From the NCBI RefSeq assembly GCF_008329705.1, contig NZ_VTSX01000015.1:62001-126000 (forward strand): a DNA stretch of 64,000 nt. Reading direction: 5' to 3'. Shown piece after piece: positions 25,017 through 32,944 of this stretch. Under the pieces are notes generated by a model, which was not told where the DNA came from, ran no database searches, and worked only from the letters and a program-made list of their open reading frames with translations. The first letter of the stretch is position 1. The number at the start of each line of letters is the position of its first letter. This DNA comes from Chryseobacterium sp. SN22. GTDB taxonomy: Bacteria > Bacteroidota > Bacteroidia > Flavobacteriales > Weeksellaceae. The position numbers and the translations under genes are program-made.

Positions 25017-27857
25017 TTAGTGCGCTTCCAGCCAGTTCTCTCCCACTCCTACTTCTACTAATAGCGGAACCTGGGTTTCAATCGCGTTTTCCATTTCCAT
25101 TTTGATGATATTGACAGCTACATCCACCTCATCGACCGGAGATTCGAAAACCAATTCGTCATGAACCTGCAGCAGCATCCGGGTCTGAAGTTTTTCTTTT
25201 TCAAACTCTTTCTGGATCTTGATCATGGCCATTTTCACGACATCGGCCGCACTTCCCTGGATCGGAGCGTTAACGGCGTTTCTTTCGGCATGGGCACGCA
25301 CGACAAAATTGCCGGAGCTGATGTCTTTCAGATGACGCTTCCTTCCCAGGATGGTTTCTACATAACCGATTTCGCGGGCTTTCTTCACCTGATCTGCCAT
25401 ATAGGCTTTCAGCTTGGAATAGGTTTCGAAATAGGCCTCGATCATTTGTTTGGCTTCGCTTCTGGACAATCCGGTCTGTTCCGCCAAAGCAAAGGCACCC
25501 TGGCCGTATAAAATCCCGAAGTTCACGGTTTTGGCCTGGCTTCTCTGGATTTTGGATACTTCTTCCAACGGGATATTGAAGAGTTTCGCTGCGGTAGAAG
25601 CGTGAATGTCTTCCCCATCCTGAAATGCTTTGATCATGTTGTCCTCACCGGAAATCTCAGCGATCAGGCGCAGTTCGATCTGGGAATAATCGGCAGAGAT
25701 AATCTTTTTCCCTTCACCGGCGACAAACGCTCCACGGATCTGCTGTCCTCTCAACGTCCGGATCGGGATGTTCTGCAGGTTCGGGTTGACACTTGCCAGA
25801 CGGCCCGTGGCCGCAGTCGTCTGAGAAAAGTTGGTATGTACACGGTTGTCCGATTTTTCAATCTGGGACGGCAGCGCATCCACATAGGTGGATTTTAATT
25901 TCTGATAAGTCCTGTATTCTAAAATGTGCTGAATGATTTCATGCTTGCCCGCAAGTTTCTGCAGGATATCTTCCGAGGTAGCATACTGTCCGGTTTTGGT
26001 CTTCTTGGCTTTCGGATCCAGCTGCAGTTTTTCGAACAGGACCTCACCGAGCTGTTTCGGAGAGTTCACATTGAATTCTTCTCCGGAAAGCTCAAAAATT
26101 TTAGCTTCCAGTTGCCGCAGGTCGTTTTCCAGGTCGATGCTTTCCTGGGCCAGCCATTTTTCATCAAGGGAAATCCCGGCAAGTTCCATTTTAGCCAATA
26201 CTTCCATCAGCGGCATTTCGATGTTGAAGAAAAGGTCTTCCAGGTTTTCCTTTTTCAGCTGCGGGGCAAAAAGTTCGTACAGCTGGAAGGTTACATCGGC
26301 GTCTTCGGCCGCATAATCGGTCTGGGTTCTCAGGTCCGCATCCCGGAAACTTCCCTGGTTCTTGCCTTTTTTACCGATGATGGTCTCAATGGAAACCGGT
26401 TTGTAGCCTAAATAAATTTCGGAAAGGTAATCCATGCCGTGTCTTCCGTCCGGGTTCAGGAGATAATGGGCGATCATGGTATCGAACATGGCCCCTTTTA
26501 CCGTGATATGGTATTTTCTTAAAATTTTATAATCGAATTTCAGGTTGTGTGCTACTTTCAGCAGGTCTTCCTTTTCAAAGAACGGCCTGAAAATTTCCAG
26601 CGTCTGCAATACTTCTCCCTGGTCTTCGGAAAGCGGAACATAATAGGCCAGTCCTTTTTTATAGGAAAAGCTCATTCCCACCAGCTCGGCTTCCAGTTCG
26701 TTCAGCGAAGTGGTTTCCGTATCGAAACACACGACCCTCTGCTGCAGAAGATTTCTCACCAGCATTTTCTGGGCTTTCGAATTGTCTACAAACTGGTACA
26801 GGTGATCGTTGTGCTCGATGGTAGATTTTGTTCCGGCTGCCTGGTCCAATTCTTCATACGTGGCGAAAAGGTCCAGCTGACCCACTGCCTGTGCCACTTT
26901 CTGTTGCGGCGTTGTTTCGGTTACAGCAGTAGTCTCCAAAGTGGTACTGCCGGTTCCGGTAACTACCGGTGCAAACGCCCGGAATAAATTATCGTACAGC
27001 CTTCTGAATTCGATTTCGTCGAAGACTTCTTTCACCTTTTCAAAATCCGGGGTTTCCAGGTCGTACTGTTCCTGATGGAATTCCACCGGTGCATCGCAGA
27101 TGATGGTTGCCAGTTTTTTGGACAGGATGCCGCGTTCTGCGGAAGCTTCCACTTTCTCCTTCAGTTTTCCTTTCAGTTCATGGGTGTTGGCCAGCAGGTT
27201 TTCGATGCTTCCGTATTCTTTCAGGAATTTCATGGCCGTTTTTTCACCTACGCCTTCCAGTCCGGGAATATTATCCACCGCATCGCCCATCATCGCCAGG
27301 AAATCGATGACCTGTTTCGGGCGTTCGATCTGGTATTTGGCGTTTACTTCTTCCACGCCCAGGATTTCGACTTCGCTTCCTTTCAGTCCGGGTTTATAAA
27401 TCTTGATCTTATCGGTAACCAGCTGGGCAAAATCTTTGTCCGGGGTTACCATAAAGGTCGTATAGCCTTCCTTTTCCGCTTTACAGGCGATGGTTCCGAT
27501 CACGTCATCCGCTTCGTATCCGGGTACGCCCAGGATCGGGATGTGCATGGCCTGCAGGATCCGGTGGATGTAAGGGATTGATGCGGTAATGGCTTCCGGC
27601 GTTTCGCTCCGGTTGGCTTTGTATTCGAGGAAATCCGTGGTTCTGACACTGGCCTCGCCAACGTCGAACACAACAGCAAGATGGGACGGCCTCTCCCTCC
27701 GGATCAGTTCGATCAGTGAATTGGTAAAACCGAAGATGGCAGAAGTGTCCAGTCCTGCACTGGTGATTCGCGGGCTTCTGATCAATGCGTAATATCCTCT
27801 GAAAATCATTGCATAGGCATCGATGAGAAAGAGCCTTTTATCCTGTGTTGCGTCCAT
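25017..27857 (-). CDS. polA: DNA polymerase I
   Basis: About 946 residues from the start chosen here (MDATQDKRLFLIDAYAMIFR). There is a 5'-3' exonuclease domain (about 1-290), a 3'-5' proofreading domain whose catalytic motifs are intact (FDTETT, HNLKFDYKIL, YAAEDAD), and a polymerase domain with motif A DYSQIELRL, motif B QAKTVNFGILYGQ and motif C VHDELVFE. It fills gaps and removes RNA primers in replication and repair. Longer frames start at 27866 and 27875, but a TATCTTTG promoter element overlaps 27873-27880, so transcription probably begins near 27866 and the Met at 27857 is the best start. Confidence 0.95.
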   Translation of the reverse strand: MDATQDKRLFLIDAYAMIFRGYYALIRSPRITSAGLDTSAIFGFTNSLIELIRRERPSHLAVVFDVGEASVRTTDFLEYKANRSETPEAITASIPYIHRILQAMHIPILGVPGYEADDVIGTIACKAEKEGYTTFMVTPDKDFAQLVTDKIKIYKPGLKGSEVEILGVEEVNAKYQIERPKQVIDFLAMMGDAVDNIPGLEGVGEKTAMKFLKEYGSIENLLANTHELKGKLKEKVEASAERGILSKKLATIICDAPVEFHQEQYDLETPDFEKVKEVFDEIEFRRLYDNLFRAFAPVVTGTGSTTLETTAVTETTPQQKVAQAVGQLDLFATYEELDQAAGTKSTIEHNDHLYQFVDNSKAQKMLVRNLLQQRVVCFDTETTSLNELEAELVGMSFSYKKGLAYYVPLSEDQGEVLQTLEIFRPFFEKEDLLKVAHNLKFDYKILRKYHITVKGAMFDTMIAHYLLNPDGRHGMDYLSEIYLGYKPVSIETIIGKKGKNQGSFRDADLRTQTDYAAEDADVTFQLYELFAPQLKKENLEDLFFNIEMPLMEVLAKMELAGISLDEKWLAQESIDLENDLRQLEAKIFELSGEEFNVNSPKQLGEVLFEKLQLDPKAKKTKTGQYATSEDILQKLAGKHEIIQHILEYRTYQKLKSTYVDALPSQIEKSDNRVHTNFSQTTAATGRLASVNPNLQNIPIRTLRGQQIRGAFVAGEGKKIISADYSQIELRLIAEISGEDNMIKAFQDGEDIHASTAAKLFNIPLEEVSKIQRSQAKTVNFGILYGQGAFALAEQTGLSRSEAKQMIEAYFETYSKLKAYMADQVKKAREIGYVETILGRKRHLKDISSGNFVVRAHAERNAVNAPIQGSAADVVKMAMIKIQKEFEKEKLQTRMLLQVHDELVFESPVDEVDVAVNIIKMEMENAIETQVPLLVEVGVGENWLEAH

Positions 27858-27872
27858 ATTTTCCATAAAGAA

Positions 27873-27880
27873 CAAAGATA
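27873..27880 (-). promoter_or_regulatory. -7 promoter element of polA
   Basis: TATCTTTG on the minus strand fits TAnnTTTG. It overlaps the longest possible polA frame, which argues for a shorter N-terminus and a short leader. Confidence 0.55.
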
Positions 27881-28265
27881 AGGAATTAGTTTTCTTTTTT
27901 TCAACGGAAACCTGAGATTCGGAGATATTGTATCGGAGAAGATCCGGGGTTTGGGGTTTTACGGTAAGGTCATGGGGTAAAGATTGTTTGAATCCTGCAA
28001 CAATTTCACTTTTATGTTTTACCGTTGATTTTCCGTCGGGCTGTACCTGATTCTGATGTGATGATGTCCCGGATCCACCGGGTTGTACCCGATGCTGAGG
28101 TAAGCCGCCCTGTTGGGGCTTGATGATGTCAAGGACAGGAAGTTTTATTTGAAGATAAGGTTGCTATGAAAAACGGGAGCGGTTCAATATCATGTTAGAT
28201 ATAAGTTTTCTAATGGTCTGGATTACTGATCTGGTATTGACATTTATCTGGTGAATTTTGTTTTA
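27881..28265. other. Non-coding gap with a degenerate direct repeat
   Basis: No gene is supported. Two 20-bp segments beginning CGGGCTGTACC (28037-28056) and CGGGTTGTACC (28079-28098) match at about 17 of 20 positions, 42 bp apart. The rest shows no clear structure. Confidence 0.45.
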
Positions 28266-28697
28266 TCAGCAATCATGGTTTTCATAATTGATTTTTTCCA
28301 GCGTGTCTTTATAGCTTTCTGCCTGTTCCGGACTGATTACCTGCTTCTTGAGAATAACAGGCAGCTGCCTTTTCCCATCGGGACTGATCCACAGGCCTTT
28401 TAAGCCGGTTCCTTCTTTCCGTACGATCATCAGACCCGTAAAACCATCCTCTACCATGGCGTACTGGTTTTTATTGTTCTTGGAAATACTGAGCTGCAGC
28501 CAGTTGCTGGCTTTATCATACCGGTAGATTCCGTTGTAAAAGGGATCTCCGCCACACCCGTTTTCTTCTTCCTGAAGGTAGAGCGTTACCTGCATTTTAC
28601 CGTCCACGGTTCCGGTATAGAGAAAGGATTTCGTCTGTGCCTGCATCACGGCAAACAGTCCTGAAAGGGTGATGAGTAAAAGAATTGTTCTGGTCAT
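28266..28697 (-). CDS. Exported hypothetical protein, 143 residues
   Basis: An N-terminal signal peptide (MTRTILLLITLSGLFAVMQAQ) precedes a small soluble domain with YTGTVDGKMQVTLYLQEEEN, GIYRYDKASNWLQL and LMIVRKEGTGLKGLWISPDG, which suggests a beta-rich periplasmic fold of repeated strands. No family is recognised. Its isolated position gives no functional hint. Confidence 0.75.
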   Translation of the reverse strand: MTRTILLLITLSGLFAVMQAQTKSFLYTGTVDGKMQVTLYLQEEENGCGGDPFYNGIYRYDKASNWLQLSISKNNKNQYAMVEDGFTGLMIVRKEGTGLKGLWISPDGKRQLPVILKKQVISPEQAESYKDTLEKINYENHDC

Positions 28698-29007
28698 TTT
28701 AAATTTTTATTAAAAATAAGAAATTCTTCCGTCTCCGGAAAGTCCGGTTGATCAGTAGGAGGTCTTCCGTCATAGCCCGGATAGGAACGGCATCCTTTTT
28801 TGTTTTTATGCTGGCTCTTGCTATGAAGTCCGGAATTGATAAAAACAAAAAAGATATAGTGGATAGCCGGAAAAAGCTCCTGAAAAATTAGGTGATTGGT
28901 TAATATAAATGGTCAATGGTGAATTGTAAAATAATAGCCAACAGCCAGTAGCCAGTAGCCAGTAGCCAAAATTAAAAAAGACCCCGGATGAGGTCTTGTA
29001 TGATGGA
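28698..29007. other. Non-coding gap with a 7-bp tandem repeat
   Basis: The right part has a short tandem array of AGCCAGT units (three exact copies plus degenerate flanks, 28936-28969). Nothing else recognisable is present except the terminator of the next gene at 28974-28997. Confidence 0.5.
28974..28997 (-). terminator. Terminator of the Imm51-like gene
   Basis: AAGACC (28978-28983) pairs with GGTCTT (28992-28997) and, read on the minus strand, is followed by a T-run (28974-28979). Confidence 0.6.
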
Positions 29008-29358
29008 TTAATCGATTTCCGCTTTCAGGAAGAGATCCTGGATCTGTAGTTCGTCTTCGCAGGTTTTCCTGAATTCGGTAATGAATTCCTTTAACCGTTC
29101 CGCATTTTCGGAATAGGCACAGAACATATCGGCTTCGGGATCGAACCTGATGTCTTCGGCAAGATCCGGCCTTTTTTCTTCGAGGAACACTTTCGCGAGC
29201 GAGGCCCAGTCGTATCCGTTTCCTTCAAAACCTTCATCCTTCCGCCACTCGAAAATTTCGGGCTTGTAGGTTCCGGCGTTTAAACATACTGAAAAAGTTT
29301 TGTCTGAGGCTACCCAGAAAAAGGGCTTGATGGCCGTTTCAAAATTGTAGGCTTCCAT
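29008..29358 (-). CDS. Imm51-like immunity family protein
   Basis: A 116-residue acidic soluble protein. The segment FEGNGYDWASLAKVFLEE followed by RFDPEADMFCAYSENAERL resembles my recollection of the Imm51 family signature (GNGYDW, FDPEA-x-MF). Such proteins block toxins of contact-dependent or T6 systems in the cytoplasm. It lies at the far end of T6SS island 1 but is separated from it by 75 bp and no matching toxin is adjacent. Family assignment is from memory of the motif only. Confidence 0.6.
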   Translation of the reverse strand: MEAYNFETAIKPFFWVASDKTFSVCLNAGTYKPEIFEWRKDEGFEGNGYDWASLAKVFLEEKRPDLAEDIRFDPEADMFCAYSENAERLKEFITEFRKTCEDELQIQDLFLKAEID

Positions 29359-29433
29359 ACTTTTAAGTTTGATTTAGTTTAAGTAAACTAAAGATACGGA
29401 ATTTCTTTTTTGCCCGGAATTTTATAACATTTA

Positions 29434-29880
29434 TTAACGTTTCGAGCGGATAGAATCTAAAATTTTAAAATTAACCGCTGTATCATATCCTAATGATCTT
29501 GCTTTTTCCAAATAGAATTGTGCTTTCTCCAGATTTCCTGCATAGAGATAGCTCATTCCTAGTGAGACCAAAAGTTTAGTGTAATCTTCAGTCCCTTTTT
29601 TATAGTTAAGATCATAAGCTTTCTGTAAATGCTGAATCGCATTGGTATAATCTCCTGTTTTTAAATAGGCTGACCCCAAGCCCACCCATACATCAGGATG
29701 TTTATTTTTATCAACATGATTAAAATTAAAAATTGCCATTTCATACTGGTTTTTTTCATAAGCATTCCATCCTTCCTCATACGATGTTGTATCGGCAGAA
29801 GTAAAAAAATTATTTTTAATAATAATTATCAAAAACCCTAATGCAACAAGACCAATTACAATTTGTAACACTTTTTTCAT
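29434..29880 (-). CDS. Membrane-anchored TPR protein (candidate immunity or accessory protein)
   Basis: A 148-residue protein with one N-terminal membrane helix (VLQIVIGLVALGFLIIIIKN) and three TPR-like helix pairs (AYEKNQYEMAIFNFN, GLGSAYLKTGDYTNAIQHL, SLGMSYLYAGNLEKAQFYL). The soluble part should face the periplasm or cytoplasm as a protein-binding surface. It is 2 bp after the 212-residue membrane protein and is the last gene of the vgrG-LysM-PAAR series, the usual location of effector immunity genes. Confidence 0.8.
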   Translation of the reverse strand: MKKVLQIVIGLVALGFLIIIIKNNFFTSADTTSYEEGWNAYEKNQYEMAIFNFNHVDKNKHPDVWVGLGSAYLKTGDYTNAIQHLQKAYDLNYKKGTEDYTKLLVSLGMSYLYAGNLEKAQFYLEKARSLGYDTAVNFKILDSIRSKR

Positions 29881-29882
29881 TT

Positions 29883-30521
29883 CTAAACAATTAAATTAAT
29901 AACAAAAAGAATAAAAAACAGCATCTGATACCCTCCTATTTTCTGTTCCATCTCATTATTCGGATTCTTTTCTATCTCTTTTTTTAAGATTTTTTTCCGA
30001 ACAAAAAATATAAAGTAAGGTGAAATAAGTACAATAAATGCCACCAGAACAGAATAATTATATTTCCAGATATCCAATATAAGTAAAAAGGTATTGGCGT
30101 TGGAATTTATTGTTCTTAAGCCAAAAAATGGTACTGCTTCCATTTCATTAAGTTTATTTCCCAAGATGTCTTTTCGATGGTGTATCTGATGGTATTTGAT
30201 TCTTTGTTCATCTTTTTCCCGAATATAAAAAGAAATATTCTGTATCCGGGCTGTCTTATCTATTCCCCACATCCAGGTATTTATTCCTTCTAAAATTCCG
30301 GGATATTTACGACTTATCCTGACATGATCCTTTACGAAATTATAAGTCACCGTCGTACTTCTCCGACTCGAATATACGGTACTTTGATTTTCTGCATTTA
30401 CCCATTGTTTATGCTTGATATTAATAAAATCGTAAGTGCTTATTATTATAGAATACACAAAATAAAGCACACCAAAAAACAGTGTAATAATATATATTTT
30501 ATACTTTATAGAGATGTTCAT
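29883..30521 (-). CDS. Membrane protein next to a PAAR-like effector (candidate immunity)
   Basis: A 212-residue protein with membrane helices near 9-30, about 148-175 and 190-210, and a central region of about 110 residues (KHQWVNAENQ ... EMEAVPFFGLR) that should be extracytoplasmic. No family is recognised. It starts 5 bp after the PAAR-like gene. Because that effector has hydrophobic segments and may act in membranes, an inner-membrane immunity protein is a plausible reading. Confidence 0.75.
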   Translation of the reverse strand: MNISIKYKIYIITLFFGVLYFVYSIIISTYDFINIKHKQWVNAENQSTVYSSRRSTTVTYNFVKDHVRISRKYPGILEGINTWMWGIDKTARIQNISFYIREKDEQRIKYHQIHHRKDILGNKLNEMEAVPFFGLRTINSNANTFLLILDIWKYNYSVLVAFIVLISPYFIFFVRKKILKKEIEKNPNNEMEQKIGGYQMLFFILFVINLIV

Positions 30522-30526
30522 GAAAA

Positions 30527-31873
30527 TTAATCTTTACCTGCCAGTACATTTATTTTCGCCCTTGCCGTTGCTTCTTCATTTTGTAATGCCTGTATTAAAT
30601 CTTCTGCCTGCCCTTTCAAAACAAAATTGGTTATTCCTTTATAAGCATCCTGAAGTAATCCCATAACAATTCCTCCTCCTTTAGGACCTTCATTTTTAGA
30701 AAACGTAGGAAGCCCTTTTTGGTCCAGGTAAGTATTTTTCACGGTATTTCCGATCGTGGAGGGGATTTCTGCTCTTGAAAGTGGTGAATATTGTGAATTC
30801 GTTGTCACAGAAGTTCGTTCCACTTCCTGATACCGGCCGCCAAAATCCTGATCTATTACATTGGTATTTTGAGTATGGGTAGGGTTTCTTCCTTCAATAG
30901 CCCCCTGTATTCTTCCTGACTGATCGGAAGTGGTGGGGCCATGTTCTTCAATATCATCTAATCGGACTGATGTGGATCTTTCTGTCACACTATATTGTGA
31001 AGTTCTGTTACCTATTGTTTCTCTTCCCGGCCCATTTGCTCCTCCAATATCATTGGTATGTTCATAAAGGGCTTTATTTCCGTCACCATTCGCTAGCTTT
31101 TGATTTTCTACAAGTTTTTCGGGGTCAGATTCAAATCCGTCAACATAATTTTTTACCGTATTTCCGTCTCCGGTAGGAATAACAGAATAAATGCCTCCTT
31201 TTGCCAGATCGATACTCCAACCAACTGCATAAGCTGTTCCTGTTGCTAAAATTGCACCACCGACATAATTTAGACCTGCTTTCCAACCGAATTTAGCAAA
31301 GGTTCCGATGGCTGTGGAACCACTGGTTCCGAGTGCCGCCAATGCGGGATACATCAGATAAGAAAGAGCAATGACACCCACCGTATCAATGGCGGTTCTT
31401 CCCATTGTAATATCGGTAAATTCATCTGCTGCTTTTTCGGAAAACAAAATCATAACATTCCCGCCAAGCCGGCATGGAATCTGAGAGTTTTCCAATAAAG
31501 GATGTTTTCCTACAGTCAGGACATTGGTATCGAAAGGAGTCCAATCGTGAAGCAGCATTCCACAGATTGACGGAATTAAAGATACGCCGGCACCCGCTGC
31601 GGCACCTGCTGCGGCAATAGCCGCCACCGCTAATGCTCCCCCGGAAACAATGGATCCGGCTACCAGTGCAATCCCTGCTACGGCACCGATAATAGCGCCT
31701 GCAACGATCATTTTACCACACATGAAGTTTCCTCCCGGTCTGTCATCCACGGTCGCTTTGAGATAGCCTCCCGCAATGGTAACTTTAGACTGGCTGGTCA
31801 CTTTTATCTGCTGCTTTTTCATTCCATTGGAGCATACCAGCCATGCTCCATCGGGTACATATAGTTTAGCCAT
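30527..31873 (-). CDS. PAAR-like (DUF4280) T6SS effector with membrane segments and unknown C-terminus
   Basis: A 448-residue protein. The N-terminus (MAKLYVPDGAWLVCSNGMKK ... GGNFMCGK) and the segment NSQIPCRLGGNVMILFSEKA are PAAR-like/DUF4280 halves that would tip the VgrG spike. Between them lies an Ala/Gly-rich hydrophobic stretch (about 55-105), and more hydrophobic segments follow (about 170-240), as in T6 effectors that insert into membranes. The last ~200 residues (polar, Ser/Thr/Asn-rich, ending in a helical segment) match no toxin family I know. It lies 5 bp after the LysM gene and 5 bp before the candidate immunity genes. Confidence 0.82.
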   Translation of the reverse strand: MAKLYVPDGAWLVCSNGMKKQQIKVTSQSKVTIAGGYLKATVDDRPGGNFMCGKMIVAGAIIGAVAGIALVAGSIVSGGALAVAAIAAAGAAAGAGVSLIPSICGMLLHDWTPFDTNVLTVGKHPLLENSQIPCRLGGNVMILFSEKAADEFTDITMGRTAIDTVGVIALSYLMYPALAALGTSGSTAIGTFAKFGWKAGLNYVGGAILATGTAYAVGWSIDLAKGGIYSVIPTGDGNTVKNYVDGFESDPEKLVENQKLANGDGNKALYEHTNDIGGANGPGRETIGNRTSQYSVTERSTSVRLDDIEEHGPTTSDQSGRIQGAIEGRNPTHTQNTNVIDQDFGGRYQEVERTSVTTNSQYSPLSRAEIPSTIGNTVKNTYLDQKGLPTFSKNEGPKGGGIVMGLLQDAYKGITNFVLKGQAEDLIQALQNEEATARAKINVLAGKD

Positions 31874-31878
31874 TTGCG

Positions 31879-32937
31879 TTAATTTTTACTAAGTTGTATG
31901 GTATGTTCCGTAAGGTGGGTATATTTTCTGCTTGCCTGTTCTTTAATCTTTGAATGGCATAAAAGCATTTTTCCTTTTCGAATATCAAAATGATATTCGA
32001 GAGACCAGGTAAGCGCATAGTCAAAATTTTCCTGTAAAAAATCTTTCAGCTTGGTATTGTAAATACTTCTCAGATGACCGTTTTTACCGGGATCTGCTTC
32101 AGAATAAAATTTTATCTTTAAAATATCCCCCTCTTTTTCCACTTTCCGTTTTGAGAGGAGCATTACCTGCTCATTGGCAAAAACCTGTGAGGTATATTGT
32201 TGTTTTTCCTGCTCAACGAAAGTGCCAAGCTCAACATATTCATAAAACAGGTCATTTAGAAACAAGGTATAAAGGATGTTATTTTTTATCAATGGCAATG
32301 TATCACTGAAATCCCGGTCGCCGCCTTCGATTATATTTTTTTCTTCGAGTGTATTTCCCATTTCAGGCTGTAATTCATTTTTAAGCCTATTCCATCTTTC
32401 CATGATTTCGTCCTGATTTGCCAATGACTCTACACCGCCTTCGTGAGAAAGCTCGATTACCAAGTGCTCCAAGGGTTTATTAAACTTCTGCATATATTCT
32501 GCAAACTGCCGGTAAATGGATTTGATATATTTTACCTGATGTGATTTTTGTTGAATTTCACCGTAAAAAATCCCATCTTTTCTAAATTTCCTGAATTCCC
32601 ACATCATTTCTGTTTCAGAATCGATCATGCTGCCTCCGGAAACCTGCATATCAATTTTCTGTAAAATCAGATAATCATCCGTATCTGTTTCTTTTTGTAT
32701 CAATGCCGCTCTTTCAGAAGACAAAAAATCTTCTTTTTTCCTTTTTAAAACTTCTACAGAATCCGGAATTATAATGAAAGTGGACCAGACAGGTAAAGAA
32801 TTATCTTCCTTGATCCATTCATGAGGTCTTGAAGATTCATTATGATATTTTTTAATTTCAGAAATGGATAAACCTAATTCTTCAGCTATTGAAGGCAAAG
32901 TGTCTCCGTTTTTTACATAATATCTGTTCGGTTCCAA
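31879..32937 (-). CDS. LysM-domain T6SS accessory protein (probable VgrG/effector adaptor)
   Basis: A 352-residue cytoplasmic protein with an N-terminal LysM motif (YYVKNGDTLPSIAEELGLSI then SEIKKYHNE) and a long mixed alpha/beta region without recognisable catalytic residues. It lies between vgrG (7 bp) and the PAAR-like effector (5 bp), the position of loading adaptors in other T6SS loci. A second protein with the same layout (45154-46116) is near the other hcp. Since there is no signal peptide, LysM here probably serves protein assembly rather than peptidoglycan binding in the cell wall. Confidence 0.75.
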   Translation of the reverse strand: MEPNRYYVKNGDTLPSIAEELGLSISEIKKYHNESSRPHEWIKEDNSLPVWSTFIIIPDSVEVLKRKKEDFLSSERAALIQKETDTDDYLILQKIDMQVSGGSMIDSETEMMWEFRKFRKDGIFYGEIQQKSHQVKYIKSIYRQFAEYMQKFNKPLEHLVIELSHEGGVESLANQDEIMERWNRLKNELQPEMGNTLEEKNIIEGGDRDFSDTLPLIKNNILYTLFLNDLFYEYVELGTFVEQEKQQYTSQVFANEQVMLLSKRKVEKEGDILKIKFYSEADPGKNGHLRSIYNTKLKDFLQENFDYALTWSLEYHFDIRKGKMLLCHSKIKEQASRKYTHLTEHTIQLSKN

Positions 32938-32944
32938 TGTTGAT

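Noticed and set aside
28936..28969. AGCCAGT tandem repeat as a possible CRISPR
   Set aside because: Units are 7 bp and contiguous without spacers; no cas genes are present. It is a simple tandem repeat.
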